From Actinobacteria bacterium OV320 (GTDB taxonomy: Bacteria > Actinomycetota > Actinomycetes > Streptomycetales > Streptomycetaceae), in the NCBI GenBank assembly GCA_001298545.1, contig LJCX01000027.1:434001-498000 (forward strand): DNA of 64,000 nucleotides, in the 5' to 3' direction. Below the pieces are notes generated by a model. The model searched no databases. It saw nothing but the letters and a program-made list of their open reading frames with translations, and was not told the origin of the DNA. Position 1 is the stretch's first letter, and each line of letters opens with the position of its first letter. The translations under genes and the position numbers were made by a program. Of this stretch, positions 1-8,028 are shown in pieces.

Positions 1-168
1 CCCTGCGGTCATGGCGCCTCATCCTGGCAGCGGGATCGCGGGGCGTCACTCGGGGTTGGGCGAATCCACAGCCAGTCCGGGCGACTCACAGCACGAGGCG
101 GCGCGGACACGCACCGCGTAGCGCCGCGTCTCAGCGCGTCTGTCCGCGCCGACCGCAGGGAAAACAAC

Positions 169-204
169 GAAGGCCGCTTCCACACTTTCGTGGAAACGAC
201 CTTC
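169..204 (-). terminator. Terminator of tRNA-Pro
   Basis: On the minus strand the two 15-nt arms (190-204 and 169-183) pair completely, counting two G-U wobbles, around a 6-nt loop. A U-rich stretch follows at 161-168. It lies 16 bases downstream of the tRNA 3' end, the expected place for its intrinsic terminator. Confidence 0.8.
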
Positions 205-220
205 CGACCTGCGATGAAGC

Positions 221-297
<77 letters not shown>

Positions 298-405
298 TTG
301 CCCGTCTGACCTGGGGTTTCCCCTGGCCGAACACGCATGGAAACCATACCGCACTCGGGTCGATGGTCGCGCACCCGTTTCCCGCGCCCCGGCCGCCGGG
401 CACCG

Positions 406-765
406 TCAGTCCCCCGGGGCCGCCCCCAGCTCCGGGTACGCGTCGAGCAGTCGCGGCGGGGCCGCCTGGCGCCAGGAGTCGGCGAGGATGTCCCGCAGCT
501 CGTCCTCGTCCTCCAGAGCGGCGAGGCGGGCCCGCACCCAGGCGAACTGGGCCTCGTGGCCGGCGATCCAGAACTTCCCCGGCTCGGCGAGCACCAGTTC
601 GTCGCGCTCCTCCTTGGGGCAGCGCACGGCGAGGGAGGTCTCCTCCTCGGGCAGCGTGGCGAACATCTTCCCCGCGACCCGGAAGGTGGGCATGTTCCAG
701 GAGATCTTCTCCGTGGTGTCCGGCAGGGACAGGGCGATACGGCGTACGTCTTCGGCGTCCGGCAT
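406..765 (-). CDS. YjbR/MmcQ family protein
   Basis: The 119-residue product carries the YjbR/MmcQ fold signature: an N-terminal segment with ALSLPDTTEK, SWNMPTFRVAGKMFA, and a C-terminal WRQAAPP helix region. Members are small, double-wing DNA-binding-like proteins of unclear cellular role. I choose the ATG at 765 over an upstream in-frame GTG at 789. A -10-like TACGGT lies 7 nt before this ATG, with TGTCAGTGGC 6 nt further upstream, so transcription should begin at or very near the ATG and give a leaderless mRNA. The GTG at 789 would fall inside the promoter element. The same promoter drives the macro-domain gene at 61517, so a role in the DNA-damage response is inferred. Confidence 0.85.
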   Translation of the reverse strand: MPDAEDVRRIALSLPDTTEKISWNMPTFRVAGKMFATLPEEETSLAVRCPKEERDELVLAEPGKFWIAGHEAQFAWVRARLAALEDEDELRDILADSWRQAAPPRLLDAYPELGAAPGD

Positions 766-772
766 GCTCCGC

Positions 773-794
773 ACCGTAGCCGCTGCCACTGACA
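773..794 (-). promoter_or_regulatory. RecA-independent damage-type promoter of the YjbR gene
   Basis: On the minus strand the sequence reads TGTCAGTGGC, six bases, then TACGGT, then 7 nt to the ATG. This matches the actinobacterial RecA-NDp promoter class, which in mycobacteria is activated by PafBC after DNA damage. The element recurs with the same spacing at 61524-61545. Confidence 0.7.
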
Positions 795-795
795 G

Positions 796-1317
796 TCACC
801 CGACGCCGACCTGCTTGTAGTACAGGGTGGTCGGGCGCAGGACCCCGGCCGGGCTCGCCGCGTAGTCCGGGATCACCCCGGCCCTGGTCCACCCGGACGT
901 GCGGTACAGGTGCTCGGCGGGGCTGTCGGTCTCGGTGTCCAGGTGCAGCAGGGTGACACCGGCCGCGACGGCGCTCTTTTCGGCTGCGGTCAGCAGGGTG
1001 CGGCCGAGTCCCTTCCCGCGGGCGTCCCGGTGGACCATCAGCTTGACGAGTTCGGCGCGGTGGCGGCTGTTGGGCTTGTCGGGAAAGGCCAGGCCGACGG
1101 TGCCGACGACACGGTCCCCGTCCCGCGCCGCCCAGACCGCGAGCTGCCCGGCGGCGACGCCCTGTGCGCGGTCCTTCCACCAGTCCTCGGCCGCCGTCCG
1201 GTCGAGCGGGGCGAGGAAGCCGAGCGAGGCACCGTCGTCCACCGCGTCGACCAGCAGGTCGGCCAACTCCGAGGCGCGGGCGCGCAGTCGGGGGGCGTCG
1301 AGCCGGGTCACGGTCAT
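796..1317 (-). CDS. GNAT family N-acetyltransferase
   Basis: The 173-residue protein is a single GNAT domain predicted to transfer an acetyl group from acetyl-CoA to an unidentified amine. The acetyl-CoA pyrophosphate-binding stretch is visible as HRDARGKGLGRTLL (Q/RxxGxG/A type). It is followed by LLHLDTETDSPAEHLYRTSGW, the usual beta5/alpha4 region. The ATG overlaps the stop of the upstream XRE-cupin gene as ATGA, so the two are translationally coupled. The regulator may control this acetyltransferase, a common pairing in Streptomyces. The substrate cannot be read from sequence. Confidence 0.88.
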   Translation of the reverse strand: MTVTRLDAPRLRARASELADLLVDAVDDGASLGFLAPLDRTAAEDWWKDRAQGVAAGQLAVWAARDGDRVVGTVGLAFPDKPNSRHRAELVKLMVHRDARGKGLGRTLLTAAEKSAVAAGVTLLHLDTETDSPAEHLYRTSGWTRAGVIPDYAASPAGVLRPTTLYYKQVGVG

Positions 1318-1910
1318 GGCAGCACCACCGCCAGCACGTACCGCACGTCCTCGTCGCCCGTGCACCGGAACCGGGTCGGGCCCCACACCCGCAGGCGCAG
1401 GCAGTCCCCGGCGCCGAGCTGATGCCCGGTGTCCTCGGCCGTCACTTCCAGGGCGCCCTCCAGCACCCAGATGTGCTGTTCCAGGCCCGCCACGGGCGGC
1501 CGGTCGTAGGCGATGTCGGCGCCCGCGGCGAGTCGGCCCTCGACCAGTTCGCCGCGCAGCGCGGGGTGCGGCGGCGACACGGAGCGCCGGACGAACCCGG
1601 AGGCCCGGTCCTCCCAGACGGGCTGCTCTTCGGCGCGCAGCAGCGGCGCGGGCTCCGCCTCCACCTCGCTGAGCAGCCGGGACATGGTCCGCCCGTAGAC
1701 ATGGCACAGCCGGTTCAGCAGCGCGGCGGTCGGGCTGGTCTCCGCCCGCTCGGCCCGCGACAGGGTCGACCGGCTCACCCCGCTGCGTTCCGCCAACTCC
1801 CCCAGCGACCAACCGCGTTCGGCCCGCAACTCGGCCAGCCGCCCGGCGATCCGCACATCGACGGGGTCCGGCACCCCGACCGTCTCCGCTCCGCCTGTCT
1901 CGTGTCTCAT
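1314..1910 (-). CDS. XRE-family regulator with C-terminal cupin domain
   Basis: The 198-residue protein has an N-terminal HTH_3 domain (RGWSLGELAERSGVSRSTLSRAE) and a C-terminal cupin of about 70 residues (IWVLEGALEVTAEDTGHQLGAGDCL). Members usually repress a small adjacent operon and sense a ligand through the cupin. I choose the ATG at 1910: a -10-like TAGCAT lies 7 nt upstream, giving a leaderless start. A GTG at 1943 would add 11 residues encoded by the operator itself. A large palindrome at 1904-1938 overlaps both the -10 and the start codon, which indicates autorepression. The gene is coupled by ATGA to the GNAT gene downstream. Confidence 0.88.
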   Translation of the reverse strand: MRHETGGAETVGVPDPVDVRIAGRLAELRAERGWSLGELAERSGVSRSTLSRAERAETSPTAALLNRLCHVYGRTMSRLLSEVEAEPAPLLRAEEQPVWEDRASGFVRRSVSPPHPALRGELVEGRLAAGADIAYDRPPVAGLEQHIWVLEGALEVTAEDTGHQLGAGDCLRLRVWGPTRFRCTGDEDVRYVLAVVLP

Positions 1911-1938
1911 ATCCGGGATGCTATCCCTGATATGAGAC
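1904..1938 (-). promoter_or_regulatory. Palindromic operator over promoter and start of the XRE-cupin gene
   Basis: The 35-bp sequence is a near-perfect palindrome, GTCTCATATC-N-GGGAT centred at 1921, with one mismatched pair per arm. It contains the TAGCAT -10 (1918-1923) and the ATG (1908-1910). Binding here would block both transcription and the leaderless start. Confidence 0.75.
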
Positions 1939-1965
1939 GGCACTGTTACGGAAGACTCACCGGGC

Positions 1966-2868
1966 TCACCCGCGGGCGGCCTCGCCCAGCGCCTCCAGCA
2001 CGGGCCGGATCAGCGGATGCCCCTCCGCTCCCCGGCGGACGGCCGCGAAGACCCGCCGGGTCGGCGCCACGCCGTCGACCGGCCGTACGACCACCCCTGT
2101 GAGGTCCATGCCGCGCAGCGCCGAACGCGGGACGAGCGCGACGCCCGCGTCGGCCGAGGCCAGGGCGACGACCGCGCGGAAGTCGTCCGAGGAGTGCTCC
2201 AGACGAGGCTGGAATCCGGCGTTCTCGCAGGCCAGGACGACCACGTCATGGCAGGGGTTGCCCGGGTAGGGGCCGATCCACGGGTCCTTGGCCAGTTCGG
2301 CGAGCGGAACCTCGGGGGCGTCGGCGAGACGGTGACTGACCGGGACGACCGCGTCGAAGGGCTCGGCGTAGAGCGGGACGTGCGCGAGTCTCGGATCGTC
2401 GGCGGCCGGTGCCCCGCGGTACTCGACGGCGACCGCGACATCGACCTGCCGGTCGAGCACCATCGGCAGACTGGCGTCGCCCTCGGCGTCCTGGACGCGG
2501 ATCCGGATCCCCGGGGCGGTAGCGGCCAGCCGGGCCACCGCGGGCGCCACGACCAGGGCGATCCCCGTCGCGAAGGCGGCGACCGTGACCGTGCCGGCGG
2601 CTCCGGAGCTGTAGGCGGCCAGCTCCGCCTCGGCCCGCTCCAACTGGGCCAGGACGGCGTTGGTGTGGGTGAGGAGGATCTCGCCGGCCGGGGTGAGCCG
2701 TACGCCCTTGGCACTCCGTTCGACCAGCCGGTGGCCGGTCTCCTGCTCCAGGGCCGTCAGCTGCTGGGAGACGGCGGACGGGGTGAGATACAGCGCGGCG
2801 GCTGCCGCGGTCACCGTGCGGTGGTCGGCCACCGCACGAAGGATGTGGAGCCGCCGCGCTTCGATCAT
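1966..2868 (-). CDS. LysR-family transcriptional regulator
   Basis: The 300-residue protein has an N-terminal winged HTH (MIEARRLHILRAVADHRTVTAAAAALYLTPSAVSQQLTALE, given here only as the family signature in pieces: HRTVTAAA, TPSAVSQQ) followed by a LysR substrate-binding domain. The latter includes DRQVDVAVAVEY and PYPGNPCHDVV. I take the ATG at 2868. The upstream extension is encoded in low-complexity DNA and lacks a ribosome site. The region before the ATG contains ATTGCGATAAT, resembling a T-N11-A LysR box, so autoregulation is possible. Its target cannot be assigned. kbl, 316 bp upstream in the same orientation, is one candidate. Confidence 0.88.
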   Translation of the reverse strand: MIEARRLHILRAVADHRTVTAAAAALYLTPSAVSQQLTALEQETGHRLVERSAKGVRLTPAGEILLTHTNAVLAQLERAEAELAAYSSGAAGTVTVAAFATGIALVVAPAVARLAATAPGIRIRVQDAEGDASLPMVLDRQVDVAVAVEYRGAPAADDPRLAHVPLYAEPFDAVVPVSHRLADAPEVPLAELAKDPWIGPYPGNPCHDVVVLACENAGFQPRLEHSSDDFRAVVALASADAGVALVPRSALRGMDLTGVVVRPVDGVAPTRRVFAAVRRGAEGHPLIRPVLEALGEAARG

Positions 2869-3184
2869 GGATCGATTATCGCAATATGTCCGAGCCCCCC
2901 GGACCGCCTCCCGGCCCTGTGGCCCCCGGCCGACACGGTCGGCACGGCCACCGGCCAGGACGACCGGCACGACCGGGCCCCACCACCACCGACCCCGGCG
3001 GCCACGGTCCGAGACCCGCACCGGCCAGAGTCACCGGCCCGGGTGGGTCACCGGCGTCCCGGGTGGCCACCGGCCGAATCCGTCACGGTCATCGGCATCG
3101 GCACCGGCGCCGGCACAGACAGCCTCCAGCCCCGGCGGCCACCGGCCGGGACCGTCACCGGCCCCGACCCCGGCCCCGCTGTGT
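2869..3184. repeat. Gap of 316 bp with degenerate CACCGGCC repeats
   Basis: No credible gene lies here. The stretch is dominated by CACCGGCC and close variants, which occur at least six times, often as GGCCACCGGCC or GTCACCGGCC at irregular spacing. It separates the LysR start from the kbl stop. Open frames on the plus strand through it are compositional shadows. Confidence 0.6.
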
Positions 3185-4396
3185 TCAGACCGCCTGCGGC
3201 TCGGACGCTTCCAGTTCCGACCGGGCCGCGACGAAGGCGTCGACGGCGCGGTTGACGTCGTCCGTGGAGTGCGCGGCGGACAGCTGGACCCGGATGCGGG
3301 CCCGGTCCTGCGGGACCACCGGGTAGGAGAAGCCGATCACGTACACCCCGCGCTCCAGCAGCAGTTCGGCCATCCGACCCGCCTTCGCCGCGTCGCCGAT
3401 CATCACGGGCGCGATGGCGTGGTCGCCGGGCAGGATGTCGAAGCCCTCGTCGGTCATCCGGCGGCGGAACAGCGCGGTGTTCTCGGCGAGCCGCACCCGC
3501 AGGTCGTCGGCCGACTCCAGCAGGTCGAGGACCTTCAGCGAGGCGGCGGCGATGACGGGGGCGAGGGTGTTGGAGAAGAGGTACGGGCGGGAGCGCTGGC
3601 GCAGCAGCGCGACGATCTCCGCCCGGGCGGCCACATAACCGCCGGACGCGCCGCCCAGCGCCTTGCCGAGGGTGCCGGTGATGATGTCGACGCGGTCCAT
3701 CACGCCGTGCAGCTCGGGGGTGCCTCGGCCGCCGGGACCGACGAAGCCGACGGCGTGCGAGTCGTCGACCATGACCATGGCGTCGTAGCGCTCGGCGAGG
3801 TCGCAGATCTCGGCCAGGGGCGCCACATAGCCGTCCATGGAGAAGACGCCGTCGGTGACGACCAGCCGGCGCCGCGCGTCGGAGGCGTCCTTCAACTGCC
3901 GCTCCAGGTCGGCCAGATCACGGTTGGCGTAGCGGAACCGGCGGGCCTTGGACAGCCGGATGCCGTCGATGATCGAGGCGTGGTTGAGGGCGTCGGAGAT
4001 CACCGCGTCCTCGGGGCCGAGGAGCGTCTCGAAGACCCCTCCGTTGGCGTCGAAGCAGGAGGAGTACAGGATCGTGTCCTCCTGGCCGAGGAAGGCCGAG
4101 AGACGGGCCTCCAGCTCCTTGTGCACCTCCTGCGTACCGCAGATGAAGCGCACCGACGCCATGCCGTAGCCCCAGCGGTCGAGGGCCGCGTGGGCGGCGG
4201 CGACGACCTCGGGGTGGTCGGCGAGGCCGAGGTAGTTGTTGGCGCAGAAGTTGAGGACCTCGCCGGGCCGGCCGCCCGCGGTGACGGCGACCGTCGCCGA
4301 CTGCGGGCTGCCGATGACCCGCTCGGGCTTGTGCAGACCGGCGGCACGGATCTCGTCGAGGGTGGCGCGCACGTCGTCGCGCACGGAGTCGAACAT
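3185..4396 (-). CDS. kbl: Glycine C-acetyltransferase (2-amino-3-ketobutyrate CoA ligase)
   Basis: Kbl is a cytosolic PLP enzyme that cleaves 2-amino-3-ketobutyrate with CoA to glycine and acetyl-CoA, the second step of threonine degradation. The 403 residues match the family length. The alpha-oxoamine synthase features are clear: FCANNYLGLADHP near residues 50-62, DDSHAVGF at 211-218 and the PLP-binding lysine at about 245 in GTLGKALGG. The ATG has AGGAG 7 nt upstream. The gene lies 78 bp downstream of tdh, which supplies its substrate, so the two form an operon. The gap between them contains a short tandem repeat. Confidence 0.96.
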   Translation of the reverse strand: MFDSVRDDVRATLDEIRAAGLHKPERVIGSPQSATVAVTAGGRPGEVLNFCANNYLGLADHPEVVAAAHAALDRWGYGMASVRFICGTQEVHKELEARLSAFLGQEDTILYSSCFDANGGVFETLLGPEDAVISDALNHASIIDGIRLSKARRFRYANRDLADLERQLKDASDARRRLVVTDGVFSMDGYVAPLAEICDLAERYDAMVMVDDSHAVGFVGPGGRGTPELHGVMDRVDIITGTLGKALGGASGGYVAARAEIVALLRQRSRPYLFSNTLAPVIAAASLKVLDLLESADDLRVRLAENTALFRRRMTDEGFDILPGDHAIAPVMIGDAAKAGRMAELLLERGVYVIGFSYPVVPQDRARIRVQLSAAHSTDDVNRAVDAFVAARSELEASEPQAV

Positions 4397-4415
4397 CAGG
4401 AAGCTCCTAAGAAAC

Positions 4416-4445
4416 GCGGGAAGGCGGGAAGGCGGGAAGGCGGGA
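4416..4445. repeat. Tandem 8-bp repeat between tdh and kbl
   Basis: GCGGGAAG is repeated in tandem about 3.5 times, followed by two related GCGGGAAA/GCAGG copies. The tract sits inside the 78-bp spacer of the tdh-kbl operon and looks prone to slippage. Confidence 0.75.
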
Positions 4446-4474
4446 GATGCAGGAACGCGGGAAACGCAGGTGGC

Positions 4475-5503
4475 TTACGCGGTCCAGTCGAGGATGACCT
4501 TGCCGCCGCGGCCGCTCGCCGCGTCGGCGAAGGCCGCCTCGAAGTCGCGGTAGCCGTACCGGCCGGTGATCACGGGGGCGAGGTCGAGGCCGCCCTCCAG
4601 CAGCACCGACATCGCGTACCAGGTCTCGAACATCTCGCGGCCGTAGATGCCCTTGATCGTGATCATCGAGGTGACGATCCGGGCCCAGTCGACCGGGAAC
4701 TCCTCGGCGGGCAGCCCCAGCATGGCGATCCGGCCGCCGTGCGTCATGTTGGCGATCATGTCGCGCAGCGCCGCGGGCCGGCCGGACATCTCCAGACCGA
4801 TGTCGAAGCCCTCGCGCAGCCCCAGCTGGCGCTGCCCGTCGGCGATGGACTCCTGCGACACGTTCAGCGCGAGGCTCGCACCGATCTTGCGGGCCAGCTC
4901 CAGCCGCTCCTCGCTGACGTCGGTGACGACGACGTTGCGGGCACCCGCGTGCCGGGCGACGGCGGCGGCCATCAGGCCGATCGGTCCGGCGCCGGTGATC
5001 AGCACGTCCTCGCCGACGAGCGGGAAGGACAGCGCGGTGTGCACGGCGTTGCCGAACGGGTCGAAGATCGCCGCCACGTCGAGGTCCACCGGGACCCGGT
5101 GCACCCACACGTTGGACGCGGGCAGGGCGACGTACTCCGCGAAGGCGCCGTCACGGCCGACGCCGAGCCCGACGGTCGCCCGGCACAGATGGCGGCGCCC
5201 GGCCAGACAGTTGCGGCACTTGCCGCAGACGAGGTGCCCCTCGCCGCTGACGCGGTCCCCCACCTGGATGTCGGCGACATCGCGGCCGGTGCCGACCACC
5301 TCGCCGACGAACTCGTGCCCGAGCACGAGCGGGGTGCTGATCGTCGCCTGCGCCCAGCCGTCCCAGGACCGGATGTGCAGGTCCGTGCCGCAGATACCGG
5401 TGCGCAGCACCCTGATCAGCACGTCGCCGGGCCCGACGGCCGGCTCGGGGACGTCCGCGAGCCACAGTCCGGGCTCCGCCTTCTCCTTGACCAGCGCCTT
5501 CAC
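4475..5503 (-). CDS. tdh: L-threonine 3-dehydrogenase
   Basis: Tdh oxidises L-threonine with NAD+ to 2-amino-3-ketobutyrate in the cytosol. The 342-residue medium-chain dehydrogenase shows catalytic zinc ligands C38, H63 and E64 (GICGTDLH, GHEFVGE). A structural zinc lobe has Cys 93, 96, 99 and 107 (CGKCRNCLAGRRHLC). The NAD-binding motif is GAGPIGLMAA. I choose the GTG at 5503 because AGGAG lies 7 nt upstream and the result matches the usual 342-residue length. Upstream in-frame codons give an unsupported extension. The gene is divergent from the GPP34 gene. Confidence 0.95.
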   Translation of the reverse strand: MKALVKEKAEPGLWLADVPEPAVGPGDVLIRVLRTGICGTDLHIRSWDGWAQATISTPLVLGHEFVGEVVGTGRDVADIQVGDRVSGEGHLVCGKCRNCLAGRRHLCRATVGLGVGRDGAFAEYVALPASNVWVHRVPVDLDVAAIFDPFGNAVHTALSFPLVGEDVLITGAGPIGLMAAAVARHAGARNVVVTDVSEERLELARKIGASLALNVSQESIADGQRQLGLREGFDIGLEMSGRPAALRDMIANMTHGGRIAMLGLPAEEFPVDWARIVTSMITIKGIYGREMFETWYAMSVLLEGGLDLAPVITGRYGYRDFEAAFADAASGRGGKVILDWTA

Positions 5504-5763
5504 GCTACGGCTCCTGTGGTGAGGGCCCGGGCGCGAGCAGCCCGAAGGGCCCCGCGTCCGGGAAGACATGTGGATTCGCCCAGCAATCTGCCGCACTTCA
5601 CCGGCCCGGTCCATCGAGCTTTTCTTAAGCGCCGCCACAGCTCCGCTTCACACGGGTGGCCCCGCTCGCCCGGACCGGCTTCCCGCACACCACGGTGGGG
5701 CGTGCCACCCTGGACCGCAACCCGCAACCCTCACCAGGCCGGCCGACTGACATGGAGCCCTCG

Positions 5764-6369
5764 ATGACCACAGCACGGGACCTGTTGCTCGTCGCGATGG
5801 ACGTGGCGCCCGTACGCCCCGCCGGGCAGGGCGAACTGTCCCTGGCCCTCGCGGGCGCCGAGGTGATCGATCTCGTCGGGACCGGAGCGGTGGCCCTCGA
5901 CGGCGACCTCCTCGTGCCCGGCACGGCCCCGGCGCCGGACGACCGCCTCCTGGCCGAGGCCGCGGCGTCACTCGTACGGGCGGCGCCGTACGAGTCGGTC
6001 GAGGACTGGCTGTGGCGGCGCGGCAGCGGCCTGGCCGCGGCCTATTCCACCCGGTTCGAGGCGGACGGGCTGATCGGCCGGGCGCGCCACGGCCGGCTCC
6101 CGTTCCGGTCGGCGGGGACGGAGCCGCTCGACTCACCGGCGCGTCGCCACGCCACCGGGCGCTGGGCGGCGGACGAGCCGGTCCTCGCCGCGCTGGGCGC
6201 CGCCGTGGGTCTGCGCGAGGAGCCCGCCGACGGCTTCCCTGACCTCCCCGGCGAGACGGTCGTGACGGTCCTGGCGGCGGTCGGCGACGCGGTGGCGGAA
6301 CTCGAGGCCGTACGACAGCGCCGGTCCATCGAGGACGCGGCCTTCGACAACATCTGGCGGGCCCCCTGA
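5764..6369 (+). CDS. GPP34 (GOLPH3/VPS74-like) family protein
   Basis: The 201-residue protein has the GPP34 pattern of N-terminal DLLLVAMD, then LSLALAGAEVIDL and a helical core with WLWRRGSGLAAAYS and IWRAP at the end. The family is named after the eukaryotic Golgi phosphoinositide-binding protein. Streptomyces carry many copies of unknown function, presumed membrane-peripheral. The ATG at 5764 is preceded by GGAG at a 6-nt spacing. An ATG at 5752 overlaps that ribosome site and is less likely. The stop lies 10 bp from the convergent GAF gene. Confidence 0.8.
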   Translation: MTTARDLLLVAMDVAPVRPAGQGELSLALAGAEVIDLVGTGAVALDGDLLVPGTAPAPDDRLLAEAAASLVRAAPYESVEDWLWRRGSGLAAAYSTRFEADGLIGRARHGRLPFRSAGTEPLDSPARRHATGRWAADEPVLAALGAAVGLREEPADGFPDLPGETVVTVLAAVGDAVAELEAVRQRRSIEDAAFDNIWRAP

Positions 6370-6379
6370 CCGGCGTACC

Positions 6380-6952
6380 TCACGGCTCCGGGAACCCGCC
6401 GGTCTCCCGCCGCTGAAGGTGTCCGGCGAGTTCGGCGGCCGTCGACTTGATGGTCTCCAGGCCGGCCTTCCCCCAGGGCCGGGGCGTGAGATCGGCGACG
6501 CACACCGTGCCCAGCACCATGCCGCTCGTGTCGATGAGCGGGGCGCCGAGGTAGGAGCGGATGCCGTACTCGTCGACGACCGGGTTGCCCGCGAAGCGCG
6601 GGTAGTCGCCCACGTCCTCGAGCACCAGCGCCTTGCGCCGCGCGACGACGTGCGGGCAGTAGCCGTAGTCGCGGGGCAGTCGGCGGCCCACCTCGGGTTT
6701 GCCGCCGCGTGCGGCCCGGCCGCCTTGCGGGGTGTGCAGCCCGGCGAAGAACTGCCGTTCCTCGTCGAGGAAGTTGACCATGGCGTACGGCGCTCCGGCC
6801 ACCTCGGCCAGGCGGTCCGCGAAGGCGTCCAGGGCGGGCTCCGGCTGTGCCCCGAGGCCGAGTCTGCGCAGCCTGCGGGCACGGGCGGGAGCTTCCCTGT
6901 CCTCCGGGGTGAGCAGCAGACGACCGGCCGGGCGCGGCGGGTCGTAGCTCAT
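6380..6952 (-). CDS. GAF domain protein at the end of the conservon
   Basis: The 190-residue soluble protein is a single GAF domain. It has the features of the free-standing, phytochrome-like GAF group: PYAMVNFLDEERQFFAG, GYCPHVVARRKALVLEDV, and GIRSYLGAPLIDTSGMVLGTVCVADL. It lies 61 bp downstream of cvnD on the same strand, so it is probably transcribed with the conservon and acts as its sensory or output partner. A C-x-H is present (YCPHVV), but I cannot tell from sequence whether it binds a ligand. The ATG at 6952 is the only start consistent with domain boundaries. Confidence 0.82.
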   Translation of the reverse strand: MSYDPPRPAGRLLLTPEDREAPARARRLRRLGLGAQPEPALDAFADRLAEVAGAPYAMVNFLDEERQFFAGLHTPQGGRAARGGKPEVGRRLPRDYGYCPHVVARRKALVLEDVGDYPRFAGNPVVDEYGIRSYLGAPLIDTSGMVLGTVCVADLTPRPWGKAGLETIKSTAAELAGHLQRRETGGFPEP

Positions 6953-7013
6953 GGCCGGGTTCCGTCGCTGTTGTCGTACGTCATATGCGGCTCCGGGGCG
7001 TCGGGTGCGGGGA

Positions 7014-7673
7014 TCACATGTGGGCGCCACGGCTCGGCTGGGGTGCGGCCGGTGCGTGGGCGATGAGGTGTTTGACGAGGGTGAGCAGGGTCTGGACCCC
7101 GGACGCGGAGATGCGGGCGTCGCAGCGCACGACGGGGATGTCCGGGGCGAGGTCGATGGCGGCGCGCACCTCCTCGGGGTTGTAGCGGTGGGAGCCGTCG
7201 AACTCGTTGACGGCGATGATGAAGGCGAGTCCGCGTTCCTCGAAGAAGTCGACGGCCGCGAAGCACTCATCGAGGCGGCGGGTGTCGGCGAGGATGACCG
7301 CGCCGAGGGCGCCCTCGGACAGTTCGTCCCACATGAACCAGAACCTCTCCTGGCCGGGTGTGCCGAACAGGTAGAGGACATGGCTCGGGTCGAGGGTGAT
7401 GCGGCCGAAGTCCATGGCGACGGTCGTCTCGACCTTGTTCTCGATGCCGTCGAGGTTGTCGGTGGCGGCACTGACCGTGGTGAGCAGTTCCTCGGTGCTG
7501 AGCGGCGCGATCTCGCTCACGGCGCCGACGAAGGTCGTCTTGCCGACCCCGAACCCGCCCGCGACCAGGATCTTCAGCGCCGTGGGAAAGGGGTCGGAGC
7601 CGCCGCCGTCACGGGCGCCGTACTCGCGGTGCTCGTCGTACCTGTCGTACTCAGAGCTGTCGTCGTAGTCCAT
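7014..7673 (-). CDS. CvnD-type small GTPase of the conservon
   Basis: The 219-residue protein is a Ras/Rab-like GTPase of the conservon D class. The P-loop GGFGVGKTT lies at about residues 39-47. A G3-like FGTPGQERFWFMWDEL region and a G4-like NEFDG motif are present. An acidic Tyr/Asp-rich N-terminal tail precedes the domain. In S. coelicolor such proteins cycle with CvnA-C at the membrane, in a scheme likened to G-protein-coupled signalling. The start lies 23 nt inside cvnC, the overlap usual for these loci. Confidence 0.93.
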   Translation of the reverse strand: MDYDDSSEYDRYDEHREYGARDGGGSDPFPTALKILVAGGFGVGKTTFVGAVSEIAPLSTEELLTTVSAATDNLDGIENKVETTVAMDFGRITLDPSHVLYLFGTPGQERFWFMWDELSEGALGAVILADTRRLDECFAAVDFFEERGLAFIIAVNEFDGSHRYNPEEVRAAIDLAPDIPVVRCDARISASGVQTLLTLVKHLIAHAPAAPQPSRGAHM

Positions 7674-8028
7674 CGAGCACTGCCTCCAGAAGGGCCCGGT
7701 CGGTGGGGATGTGGTGGTACTCGGGGGGCTTGGTGGTCAGCGCCCCGCAGTCGAGGAGATCGGAGAGCAGCACCTTGGTGACCGCTGCCGGCAGCTTCAG
7801 ATGGGCCGCGATCTCGGCCACCGACACGGGCGCGCGGGTGAGATGGAGCGCGGTCGCGTGTTCGGGACCGAGGTAGCCGAGGGGCGTCGCCCCGGTGGCC
7901 ATCACCTGCGACATGAGGTCGAGGGCGACGCTGGGCTTGGTCCGGCCCCCGCTGACCGTGAACGGGCGCACCAGCCGCCCGGCCGCGTCGTCGAGCCAGG
8001 GCCCGTCACCGGCCGCCGCCACGCTCAA
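7651..8028 (-). CDS. CvnC-type DUF742 protein of the conservon
   Basis: About 125 residues form a DUF742 domain: LVRPFTVSGGRTKP near the N terminus, a winged-helix-like middle (VSVAEIAAHLKLPAAVTKVLLSDLL) and the family end region CGALTTKPPEYHHIPTDRALLEAVLDGLRRL-like tail. The start is uncertain. A TTG at 8028 overlaps the cvnB stop (TTGA), and a GTG at 8022 lies 8 nt after GGGG. Both are compatible with translational coupling. CvnC is a cytosolic component of the conservon complex. Confidence 0.88.
   Translation of the reverse strand: MSVAAAGDGPWLDDAAGRLVRPFTVSGGRTKPSVALDLMSQVMATGATPLGYLGPEHATALHLTRAPVSVAEIAAHLKLPAAVTKVLLSDLLDCGALTTKPPEYHHIPTDRALLEAVLDGLRRQL

Noticed and set aside
2869..3184. 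Possible CRISPR-like or regular repeat array
   Set aside because: Repeats are 8-11 bp, degenerate and irregularly spaced, with no unique spacers and no cas genes in the window.
5504..5763. Plus-strand N-terminal extension of the GPP34 gene from 5656
   Set aside because: The extension covers the shared tdh/GPP34 promoter region. A ribosome site stands in front of ATG 5764.
2660..5767. Very long plus-strand open frame (1035 codons) across LysR, kbl and tdh
   Set aside because: It is antisense to three clear genes, has no family motif, and arises from high third-position GC of the opposite strand.
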